Positions 55,540-64,000 of a DNA stretch of 64,000 nucleotides are shown in pieces. Numbering within the stretch: the stretch's first letter is position 1; every line of letters begins with the position of its first letter. Under the pieces are notes generated by a model. It ran no database searches and was not told the DNA's origin. It was given only the letters and a program-made list of their open reading frames with translations. The stretch comes from Micrasema longulum (lineage: Eukaryota; Arthropoda; Insecta; Trichoptera; Brachycentridae): NCBI GenBank assembly GCA_022494885.1, contig JAGVSM010002703.1:310001-374000 (forward strand), written 5' to 3'. The position numbers and the translations under genes are program-made.

Positions 55540-55910
55540 GCACATAGGCAGAATGGTGAATGTTACACAGTGTGTAAAGTGGCCACTTAAACCAGCCATC
55601 GACAGGTCATAAGCCCTGTAGATGCCTAGACTTCTATATTACCTTCTCTTAAATGTTCTTCATCTCTGTTGTAAAATGTTAATAAGCAGAATGGTGAAGG
55701 TTACACAGTGTGTAGCCAACGACAGGACATAAACCCTGCAGATGTCTAGACTTCCATATTCCCATCTCAAAAGTGTTTTCCCTCTCTGTTGCACCAAATT
55801 TAGATCTAAATAACTTTTTTTTTTTTTTTATACGCCTCCACTCGTTTGCGATCTAAATAACTTCCTAGGGAGGAAATCCAGCCTGTATACAAACGTTTGG
55901 ACGTATTAGA
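55540..55910 (+). repeat. Repeat family T, two partial tandem copies
   Basis: Copy one 55541-55680 (GTGTGTAAAGTGGCCACTTA, AGCCCTGTAGATGCCTAGAC). Copy two 55684-55910 (CAGAATGGTGAAGGTTACAC, a GTAGCCAACGACAGG junction with the middle deleted, CCCTAGGGAGG-like, GAAATCCAGCCTGTATACAA). A micro-insertion sits at 55817-55849. Confidence 0.7.
55817..55849 (-). mobile_element. 33-bp retro-insertion with 14-bp target duplication
   Basis: GATCTAAATAACTT occurs at 55803-55816 and again at 55850-55863. Between them is a T run followed by ATACGCCTCCACTCGTTTGC. Read on the minus strand it is about 20 nt plus an A tail, the signature of an extremely truncated target-primed insertion into repeat T. Confidence 0.75.
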
Positions 55911-56328
55911 AACATTGTTGATAATCACTCTACACTAGTATAGTCTACAAATGACTTTGTAAGTTATTACTATAAATCATATCACATCTGTTTACTGAAT
56001 ATTCTTTCAGTACGCTGTGTGTTGGCTTAAGAATACTGAAATGTCACAAATGCATCATATATTCCATTCAGTCTTACCAAGAATCCGCCGGTGCGCGGTG
56101 TGTAGACGGCGCATACTTACTGGAAAAATGTAAATATTTTTTTAGTTATTTGTAGAGTTTTCAATAGCGAGTGTTTAAGCGTAAGACTCACGAATCAGAA
56201 ATTCGAACTCTTCTCAAAATAATGCATCTGAACTGAAATCACACAAAATTTACAGATATATTAAACTAGTATTTTAACCCGGCTTTGCTCGGGATCGAGT
56301 CAAAGTATTTTTGATTGTTTATAAAAAT

Positions 56329-56800
56329 TGACAGGTCATAAGCCCTGTAAACGCCTTGACTTCCATATTCCCTTATTTAAGGTATTCTCCATCCCTGTTG
56401 TAATTTGTTAATCTTAATGACCCCCGAGGGGGTGAAATCCAGTCTTTTGTCTATGAACATTTGGACAAACTCAAATATTGTAATGAAACCAACTGATCCA
56501 AGAAGTTTAAAAATTGAAAAATAGTTTTCAGGCGTTGCCTAGTATGTGAAATAATTCAGTCAGATGAATCTCTTCACAACAATAAAGGTTTCAGCTCTTT
56601 AACTTCACTAAAATTAACACATGGAAGAATTGAAGAAATAAGGATGTTCAAACATAGGCAAAATGGTGAATGTTACACAGTGTGTAAAGTGGCCACTTAA
56701 ACCAGCCAATGACAGGTCATAAGCCCTGTAAATGCCTTGACTTCCATATTCCTTTATTTAAGGTATTCTCCATCCCTGTTGTAATTTGTTAAATATTATG
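56329..56800 (+). repeat. Repeat family T array with 83-bp flanking direct repeats
   Basis: 56329-56411 and 56710-56792 are near-identical (GACAGGTCATAAGCCCTGTA .. GGTATTCTCCATCCCTGTTG). Between lie the tail unit (GACCCCCGAGGGGGTGAAAT) and head unit (ACACAGTGTGTAAAGTGGCC) in the same order as at 28.4-28.8 kb. Confidence 0.75.
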
Positions 56801-57565
56801 TAATGTCCTGACAATTTAATTTTGTTAATTATGTTACTATGTGGTTAATTTCGAAATTTCGCGTCGCTACGATTTACCGATAGTAGGGTTTATTATATAC
56901 CGATGATTTCCAAAAAAATTGAATTAAAATGAATATTTGAAATATTGTGCGTTGCGTCTAAATTTTGACTTAATGACTTTACCGTTAGGGAGTATATTTT
57001 TTTAACAAGAAGGCAGAGATAAATTAAGCAATAAATAGCACGGTAATCACAGTTATCAGTATTTAAATATTTCTTTTAAATAACACGTCGCAATGAATGT
57101 GCTAAATTTATTATTTTACCCATTATTCAGCCTCATAGCTAAAAAAATGGGTTGAAAAAAGCACAGTTGAAGACGGTCAAGTAAAAATTGACTGGTAAAT
57201 AAACCGTTGATTTATAAATGTTGTTTTATTACGTTGTGTCCGAATTACACGCCGCTACCACTTACCGTTTGTTTGATTTTGTGCGAAATTCCACCACTAT
57301 AATATTAATTTATAAATTAGAAAAATCACATAAGCCAAATTACAAACAAATATTCTAGTTAAACACTAAGGATAAATCAAGCAAGCGAAAGTGTGCGGTA
57401 TGGCGGAATACTTGAGAGGATCTATCAGTTCCTATATAATCAATGCCTGTTCTAAAGAACCAATATATTACGGCAAAAAAATAAACAATATAGGGTCGGA
57501 TTTGCAAAAGTGTACTCGGATATAATAAGTATGAATGTAATATATAAGTATGTATATAACATATA
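56800..57565. other. AT-rich intergenic, nothing recognised
   Basis: Two loosely similar stretches (CGTCGCTACGATTTACCG near 56868, CGCCGCTACCACTTACCG near 57250) hint at an old repeat. Confidence 0.35.
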
Positions 57566-57570
57566 GGTTC

Positions 57571-58075
57571 AAATTAAGTTATAATTGTCCACAAATTTTC
57601 TGACTCTTTGCTTCCCATGTCTATCAACCATTTGCCAATTTTTTTCCCAAAACATGTTCTACTTTTGTTTTTCCAGATGTAAGGCACTAAGTTACATAGC
57701 TTTGGTCCCGTAAAAATAAAATATCTTTGAAACACCGCTACACGCGCTCTAGGCATCATTTAGTCCTTCCTCACAGAACTTCGTGTTTCGTGTGCATGGT
57801 GTACCCTACCCTGTCTAGGGTATCCCAGTGTTTATGGGTTTCAATCAAAATGTTTCTTATATAAGATTGCCTTACATCAAGAACTCGTAGAGTTTTAAAC
57901 AACTCTTCACTCGGGGACCTATATGGCCTTTTTAGAATAACTCTTAGAACTGATTTTTGAGCTTTTACTTGTGGGTCTAATATAGTCCTAGCAGCTCCTC
58001 CAATAAAGTGTCTTTTCCCATCCATGCCTATTCCTAACCTTGAACTAGGTTTATAAATAAGGACCATTGTTGCAA
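57571..58075 (-). mobile_element. LINE 3' remnant (RT C-terminal)
   Basis: Minus-strand frame 58067-57771: GGAARTILDPQVKAQKSVLR, VILKRPYRSPSEELFKTLRV and LDVRQSYIRNILIETHKHW. After a stop and frameshift, 57759-57574 reads RARVAVFQRYFIFTGPKLCN and LVPYIWKNKSRTCFGKKI. A standard LINE C-terminal arrangement; 5'-truncated. Confidence 0.8.
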
Positions 58076-58079
58076 TATC

Positions 58080-59035
58080 GTTTGCGTGGGGATTTTTAGC
58101 GTAGTCTTTGATTTAAAGAGATTTCCAGAGCAATGTAGCTGAATGACATTCGCTTGCAATGATTTTTCTGACATTGATATTCACGGATGACGTGCGAAGA
58201 ACAGTATTATCAGTTAATAGTTTTTACTCATCCTACCTATGTTATTTATTTACTGAATAGTGTTATTATAAATCCAAGTATCTTCCATTCATTTGATTAT
58301 TATTATATGAAATACATGTCTTCATTGTGACGTACTCCCGTACACGCATAGCCCGAGAAAACGTAAGCAATGCGACATGTGCGTGTGAGGAACGTAAAGG
58401 CTACAATAGTGTTTTTTAACATTAAAAATATCAGATCGATGATAAAATGTATGCATTTAATATTTAAATCATTCACTTTGAGGTCAATCATTTCAATTGA
58501 TTATTCTTCTTTCTTCTCTAACTCATATGTATCCATTATCAAAGATGTGTTAATAGTAGCGATACCCTTGTTTTTTTAGATATTAACACATGTAGAAGTG
58601 CATGTGTAAGTGCAAGTGCATTCTCTGAACATAGATTTAGTAGAGTATTAGAATTTTTCGTTTTAAATTATGTTATTTATATTAAAATAAATTAAAACAA
58701 CTTTGTTTTAAAACATTTATATTTTATTATTTCTACCGACCGGTTTCAAAGCTATACAAGTTTATCAATCAAGCTCATCAGTATTTTACTGTGTATGGAA
58801 CTAATAAATTAAGTCTTTTTGTCTTATAAGGATGATAATGTAAGATGGATACCCTCAAAACTAGACAGAAGTGGACTAGAGGAAATATTCTTTATTTAGT
58901 TATTTTTTGTTTTTTTCTTATTATGCAACGCATTTTTAATTTCTAAAATTTACAGGTTATCTAATTTTAATAATTTATTTTCAACATAAAGAAATTTTAT
59001 CTAGTGCCTTTATTGAAATTATGATTATTTTCTAT
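58080..59035. other. AT-rich intergenic
   Basis: 58735-58775 (CTACCGACCGGTTTCAAAGC then TATACAAG) matches the minus strand of 44120-44175. Otherwise nothing recognised. Confidence 0.4.
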
Positions 59036-59039
59036 CATA

Positions 59040-59465
59040 TATATTCTATAAGTTTTATATTTATGAAATAACTCCGCGTGTGACGTCAGAGGTTGTTCTC
59101 TGTTAGTTCTTCCCATTGGTTCGTTTACGGCAAGCCAACCGGATATCCTTCAAAGCTCTCACATCATTGTTTTTTTTTTTTTTTAATATGTGAGTTACAT
59201 TATTCTTTCACCTTGCTTGTAATGTACAAGGTTTATATTTACTACAGAGGGATAGTTATTTATTTGTTTACTTAAAAAAAAAACTATTAAATTTAACATC
59301 ATAGGTTGGTTTATATGAACCAGTGACGTCAATCAAAGTAGTGCGTTTTCAATCAATTATTTTTTTCGTACATTTCCAAGAAACTTTGCGTTATAATTTA
59401 ATGCTCTAATTTTTACAAGAAAATATTTTTTGTATCCAATTTCCCGTAAGGCTGAAGTTCTTCAT
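59040..59465 (+). repeat. Dispersed repeat C, copy 3, with nested insertion
   Basis: Same order as 47750-48150. Interrupted at 59168-59295 by a 128-bp insert flanked by the duplication ACATCAT (59161-59167 and 59296-59302). The uninterrupted copy reads CTCTCAGATCATAGGTT at this site, which proves the insertion. Confidence 0.75.
59168..59295 (-). mobile_element. 128-bp insertion with 7-bp target duplication
   Basis: Begins with a T run and ends near an A-rich stretch. Content TATGTGAGTTACATTATTCT and so on is not recognised. The empty site is visible in repeat C copy 2. Confidence 0.65.
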
Positions 59466-59469
59466 AAGC

Positions 59470-60225
59470 GGGTGACAGCTCTACGCAAAACCGATTCCTC
59501 AGGACTCATTTTTTGAACTAATTACGTCAAAATGGCCAAAACTACTTTAAACAAATCAAATTTGTTCTGACATTGATTAGTTACTTCAGATGCATTCTCA
59601 CATAAGACATAATCGTATATGAGTCATTTAACATCTGGACAAATTTATACCGTCATTGTCAGGGAGCAAAGGGTTAAAACACGCCCAAAGAAATATTTAT
59701 TTTTCTTCCTTAATCTCTCCTCTTATCCTATTTTTCCCCATTTTTTCATTGAAGACTAGTATCTATGTTGATTAGTTTATATGCGCATATTGCATGCATA
59801 CGTTTTGAAACTAAAACTATATATACAACACCTCTAATATTATTGGTTGATTGTAAGAAAAATTGTAACTTGGAAAAAAATCCCCAATGTACACTTTTTT
59901 TAGAGTGATAACGCGTTACATATATAGAGCCGCCCATACGGACAAAAATCATTCTAAGATAATCAATCACGAAGTTGGCTCTACTCGTAGTTTACGGCAA
60001 AACAATGGGCCGTAAAACCCACAGTCACGAAACCGTCCATTACATGCTTGTTGTTAAACCAAAAACCATACGCGAAATTCGCAACGCTTTTGTCATATGC
60101 AATAGAGCGAAATGGCATATCTACAGCTGTAGCGCGTTATTACGACAATTTTTTGAACATAAAAAGTAAAATAAAGAAATAATAGTAAATATTTGTATAT
60201 ACAAAATAAATATTTGTAGAAATCG
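59470..60225. other. Intergenic, nothing assigned
   Basis: A frame from 59975 (64 codons) and nearby GC-rich words were examined without recognising anything. Confidence 0.4.
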
Positions 60226-60234
60226 GTTAGTTGT

Positions 60235-60540
60235 TACTGTGGTAACCACCTAGAGACTTTTCTATGTCTACCGATTTCGAGACGTATCCGTCGGGACACT
60301 TATTTGACTAACATCTGGATCTCGCTATAGTAGTTGCATACAAATATATAACCAACGCCAGCGTGCTGATAGGACACATTCTATTAGAAGCTAACACCAA
60401 CATGGGCTAAATATACATTTTGAAATGTTTTATCTTGTGGGAGCAATAGTTTTAAAAAAGGAGAGGAGAGAAAGGGAGTACATCCGCCCGGACACAGAGA
60501 TTCAAAAGCATTTCAAAATCATGATAATTATGTCACTATC
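60235..60540 (+). repeat. Dispersed repeat D, copy 2
   Basis: GACTTTTCTATGTCTACCGA, TTTCGAGACGTATCCGTC, ACAAATATATAACCAACGCC and GGAGAGGAGAGAAAGGGAGT pair with 55235-55500. Confidence 0.6.
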
Positions 60541-60644
60541 ACATCATTTGCACACTTTTGACATAATTATTTAAAATATTCAAGTTGTATTTTTGTGGCT
60601 TTTAGTACACATATATATATTATAAGTTTATAATAAAAATGAAA

Positions 60645-60790
60645 ATTTATCAACGAGAACTATGAGAAATTGGATATAAAAAATAATTTCTTACACGCAG
60701 TAAAAATAAGAGCATCTTATTACTATGTGGCAAAGTTTCTTGAAAATATATGGAAAAAAACTACGTCATAGGTTCTTTTGAATCAATCAG
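60645..60790 (-). repeat. Dispersed repeat C, fragment
   Basis: Minus strand: GAACCTATGACGTAG, TTTTCAAGAAACTTTGCC, ATCCAATTTCTCATAG. Same order as the distal half of repeat C. Confidence 0.55.
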
Positions 60791-60837
60791 TAAATTATAG
60801 CATTGTTATGTATCGTGATAGATTACCGGCTTCCGGG

Positions 60838-61081
60838 TAGCCATTTTTTCCCATTGAGTAATAGTTTTGATTTAAGGTAATTTACAAACAAATACGTTTA
60901 TTATTTTTTTTATATATTTTTGAATTTTTTTTATTTTTTCTCTATTGAATATGTTCTGTAACTTGAATTATAAAAAAAAAACTTTTATTTTATTGGTTGG
61001 TTGGAAGAAATTGCCATTTGGCAATAAGCTCGCCAATGTACAAATAACATTATGAACAAAAAGTTAAATAAATAAATAATT
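60838..61081 (+). mobile_element. LINE 3' UTR-only insertion
   Basis: Closely matches the 3' UTR of the LINE at 17978-18252: CCCATTGAGTAATAGTTTTG, ATTTAAGGTAATTTA, TATGTTCTGTAACTTGAATT, TTTTATTGGTTGGTTGGAAG, the ATTGCC..GGCAAT hairpin (61010-61025), GCCAATGTACAAATAACATT and an AAAT tail. Only about 240 nt were copied, with no coding sequence. Confidence 0.85.
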
Positions 61082-61084
61082 TTT

Positions 61085-62005
61085 TTTTTTAATGACTAGT
61101 GTATTTTGCCAGCTACGAGGTTCTTCTTTTAAATGGCAGCTCAACTCACCGATGACAGCTCGTGACGTTTCGGGCGGATTAAATTAAAAATCACAATACT
61201 TTTTAAAAATCATAACGATGATAATACGATACATTAAAAAAAAATTTTTTGGCTAAGTTTGATGGTCACAAATAAAAAAAATATTTTTAAAAAACCACTG
61301 GACTTCCTTTTTAATCGCAGTGAAGAAATGCGATTAGCTCGAAACTTGACGTTTTTATTGGCATATTATTATCGTCGGGTACCTACTGAGGTATGCGTGA
61401 TAATAATTTTGTATGCACTCATAACAGATACAGAGTTGACCACTGACGGACATTTAAATTCATTTCTTTTAAAAAATGTATATTTTTGTGTAAAAAGTGT
61501 TTTAAAATTAAAAACAAGAAGACTATTTGTAATGCTTTAGATAAGAGTAACAAATATACCAGTAAATAAATTACATGTCTGTGAAACAAAGTGTTATAAA
61601 TATGTCTAAGTTTAACAATGCAGTTATGTAAATGAAGTGAGGTTTGTTCTGCCATCATTTTAAAACTACTGAAAATAGATGCGTATGAATAAATGATCGT
61701 ATATAATCAATAATCCTTGTACGTCATTATTTTTAATAATAATTGTTTCTAATGACTAATGTTATTTTTCAGGGTGGTTTTGGCAATGACAAACTGAAAG
61801 AAGACATATTTTTAAACCATTGTTAATAATAATGTACTTATAACAGTATTTCTGCAATGATTTAAGTGAAGTTGTGTAAGTTATAATAAGTGAATTAAAA
61901 ATGTGATAGTTACACCAAAAAATTAAACAAAAATACCAAAGAAAAGTTTAGTTACTATTTTCAATTGAAGCTGAAGATTTCTACCATTTTTTGACATTTA
62001 ACAAC
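61085..62005. other. Upstream region of the SLC22 transporter gene
   Basis: A frame at 61259-61540 has no recognisable motif. A possible 3' splice acceptor (TTATTTTTCAG at 61762-61772) could start a 5' UTR exon leading into the transporter ATG; this is speculative. Confidence 0.35.
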
Positions 62006-62008
62006 AAA

Positions 62009-62413
62009 ATGGCCGTCGTTAAAATTGATATTGATACGATGCTGGAAAAAGTTGGAGATTTCGGCCGCTATCAAATATTTTTAATGTTCTTGTTTTCTGT
62101 GATAAACGTCATCTCCGCCTTTCATTATTTCTCTCAAACCTTCATCAGTGTGGTTCCCGATCATTGGTGTAACTCTTCAGACCTTCGCGGAATGGACATG
62201 GAGCCACGGACCATCGAACTAGTAAAGGAATACTTGAGGCCTTTGGAGGATTCATCATGCATGAAGTTCGAGTGGATCGACCCAGGTGTGGAAGAAAGCT
62301 GGACAATTGTGAACGTGACAAGAGGTGATCCTCTCCCCGCCTGGAACTCTGTAAAGTGTAACGATGGGTGGATTTATAACAGAGACAGCGGGTTCGAAAG
62401 CATTCCTTCCGAG
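62009..62413 (+). CDS. SLC22 organic cation/anion transporter, first coding exon (partial gene)
   Basis: First 135 residues of a major facilitator superfamily transporter of the SLC22 (organic cation transporter) family, a plasma-membrane carrier of small organic ions. The start ATG at 62009 has a good AAAATGG context; the open frame further upstream lacks an ATG. Residues 14-22 (KVGDFGRYQ) are the family's cytoplasmic N-terminal motif. Residues 23-45 form transmembrane segment 1. Residues 46-135 begin the large extracellular loop, with Cys 54, 84 and 117, N-glycosylation sequons N55-S-S and N102-V-T, and the C-x-D-G-W-I-Y-N motif. The exon ends GAG|GTAGGT after residue 135, phase 0, where the 'W-x-L-V-C' exon is expected next. 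The remaining roughly 400 residues lie beyond the window; the intron is at least 1.59 kb. Confidence 0.92.
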
Positions 62414-63145
62414 GTAGGTTTTTTTAATATTAAAACGTTATTAAATAGCCCTTGTGTTTTATTTACATATTTCAAAAATATATAAAACGATAAGGGAATC
62501 ATTTCTCAATATTTTTTTGAGACTTTATCCTCTGGCAAATAGAAGTGTACTATTTAATGTCCAAGACGCTAACCAGCGAGCTGCCGACGTTATGTATTTT
62601 ATGTTCTTATAGGCTCCCACATGCAGCCTCATATATTTGAATTGTACTTTTCTAACCGACGTGCGTCCAGCTCAAAGTATTTTTTAAAACTAACAAATAA
62701 ATTAAGGTATTGATTATATTTATGTAGGACATAGGCGCCGTGCTTTTTATCAATTCCCTCTAAACAGACAATATTTCGAAATATTCCGCAAAGTTGATTA
62801 AATTTCAATGAAAATTCCATTCCTTTTGAGTGGTTTTAATGCATTAAGAGTATTAATTAATTAATTTTATTTGCGGTTCGGATTTTTTAAAATTGTCTAT
62901 AACAGGCGCATGGAGCATGACAGTAACGGCATTTCGGCGAGTTTTTACATATGTTTCCTGAATTTATTTCTCATGGGATTTTAAAAATTATAATTTGAGA
63001 TTTCGATCAACCTTAGATACCTAAGTCTTCGTTTAAAATTACCAGTTTAATCATTATTAATATCGTTTCTGTTGTAATTGATTATTTTCTGAATGTTTGA
63101 GTTTGCTCTTTACCATATCGTTGTGTTATATATTTATTTATTTAA
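62414..63145. other. Start of the transporter's first intron, nothing recognised
   Basis: No second exon carrying the expected SLC22 motifs was found up to the window end. Confidence 0.5.
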
Positions 63146-63149
63146 ATTA

Positions 63150-63660
63150 TTATTACGTTTTTGATTCAATATAATATTTGTGGTGATATACTCGTATGTC
63201 TGTTAATATAATATTTGTGGTGATATACTCGTATGTCTGTGTCAACTACTTACTCGTCAAACTCAACACAGGACTTTTAGTCGCATGAGTTGAGACTTAT
63301 GTCTCAAAAAATGTGTATGTTTCTGATCCAATATAATATTTGTGGTGATATACTCGTATGTCTGTGTCAACTAATTACTCGGCAAACTCAACACAGGATT
63401 TTTATTTATTGTGTATGCAGACAATTGGTAGAATTCCATATTTAATTTGGTAATGTATCCAAAATAAAACAATTTTATTGGATTATAATTCTACTTTATT
63501 TTATATACCCTTTGTATATTCTATAAAAAATAAAGTAGAATTATAATCCAATAAACTTGTTTTATTTTGGATACATTACCAAACAGGACTTTTAGTCGCA
63601 TGAGTTGAGACTTATGTCTCAAAAAATGTGTAATAAACTACCTACTTATAATTAATTAGG
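63150..63660 (+). repeat. LINE 3' UTR fragments in tandem
   Basis: The block AATATAATATTTGTGGTGAT then ATACTCGTATGTCTGT occurs three times (63167, 63209 and 63330). ACTCAACACAGGACTTTTAG then TCGCATGAGTTGAGACTTAT follows at 63261 and, after the palindrome, again at 63584. It ends CTCAAAAAATGTGTAATAAA, CTACC and an A run. It is the 3' end of the LINE family at 27.4 kb (minus), locally duplicated. Confidence 0.7.
63446..63583. mobile_element. 138-bp palindromic element inside a LINE tail
   Basis: Arms of about 58-61 bp. The left starts TTTGGTAATGTATCCAAAAT; the right read inverted starts identically and differs by one base (AACAATTTTATT against AACAAGTTTATT) before the centre. The centre is near ACCCTTTGTATATTC. 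It interrupts the LINE 3' UTR after ACAGGATTTTTATTTATTG. Confidence 0.88.
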
Positions 63661-63724
63661 TAAAAAAAAAAAAAAAAATTAGATGCAACTTTCTATTATT
63701 TTACCCTTAAAATAGAATACATGA

Positions 63725-63865
63725 TACATAAAACAGTGATGGAGAACTTTTTAGAAAATGGAATATGGGATTTTACAGGGATTATGACCTGTCATTTGGT
63801 AGTTCAGGTAATTAATTTATATTAGCGTAAGATTGATTACCTTACCTTTATGTAACATATCGACG
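63725..63865. repeat. Fragments of repeat family T (minus) and of the SINE (plus)
   Basis: 63750-63810 on the minus strand keeps the family T order (AATGACAGGTCATAATCCC-like). 63823-63861 reads TTAGCGTAAGATTGATTACC then TTACCTTTATGTAAC, the SINE's TAAGACTGATCATCTTACC block. Confidence 0.45.
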
Positions 63866-64000
63866 CTGGAAAGAAAAAAGGTAACAAACGACATCGACAT
63901 ATAGAAACTTTACAGAAAAGCCAATTCGGGTATTTTTTTTATTTTTTACAAATAAAAAAATCTCGTACGTATGTACGAGTATTATTAAAGAGTGATTCCC

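Noticed and set aside
61259..61540. 93-codon frame upstream of the transporter
   Set aside because: No start context, no motif, and a composition typical of random AT-rich DNA.
63150..63420. CRISPR-like or satellite array
   Set aside because: The repeated blocks are fragments of one LINE 3' UTR, irregularly spaced, in a eukaryotic genome.
62414..64000. Second exon of the SLC22 transporter
   Set aside because: No frame with the expected W-x-L-V-C or following transmembrane motifs was found before the window ends.

Overview
The window is nuclear DNA of an insect, most likely a beetle. The background is very AT-rich and full of decayed transposable elements. The few real genes have spliceosomal introns, TATA boxes and AATAAA signals. 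Three encode secreted RR-2 (Rebers-Riddiford) cuticle proteins with [17 protein letters not shown] repeats, a composition known from beetle larval cuticle proteins such as the Tenebrio A2B/A3A group. The beetle assignment is inference from protein style; nothing in the window proves the order. Only four host genes can be supported.

Layout. (1) 0.4-1.5 kb: cuticle gene 1, plus strand, two coding exons. (2) 1.5-7.1 kb: LINE (non-LTR retrotransposon) tails and two DNA-transposon relics, one carrying the start of a THAP zinc finger. (3) 7.3-8.8 kb: cuticle gene 2, minus strand, with a SINE in its intron. (4) 9-39 kb: a gene-free transposon graveyard. It holds foldback elements and MITEs (11.1, 13.3, 13.9, 16.9, 32.5 kb), further THAP-bearing relics (14.6, 27.1, 36.2 kb), a Tc1-like and a mariner-like transposase end, a pogo/Tigger-like element (34.9 kb), several 5'-truncated LINEs, tRNA-derived SINEs and a 27-bp perfect palindrome (10.5 kb). 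(5) 39.5-45.9 kb: cuticle gene 3, plus strand; its 12-nt coding exon 1 appears to be separated from exon 2 by a 5.6-kb intron filled with LINE debris. (6) 46-61 kb: nested LINEs, including an RNase-H-bearing one, two copies of a YADD family and a CR1/jockey-style tail with a long AAAT array, plus recurring repeat families. (7) 62.0-64 kb: the first coding exon of an SLC22 organic cation transporter running off the right edge.

The three cuticle genes share one architecture: a first coding exon of exactly four codons (M-x-F-K), a phase-0 intron inside the signal peptide, and one large GC-rich exon with the rest of the signal peptide, alanine/proline repeats, the RR-2 chitin-binding domain and more repeats. 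All have TATA boxes just upstream. They are best read as a small tandem family whose products are secreted into chitinous cuticle. The transporter is unrelated.

I found no CRISPR array, rRNA gene, intact tRNA gene, intact transposon or new multi-gene system. The parts most worth a second look are the repeated THAP relics, the perfect palindromes, the recurring repeat that appears in inverted pairs and tandem arrays, and the palindromic 3'-terminal hairpins shared by several LINE tails.
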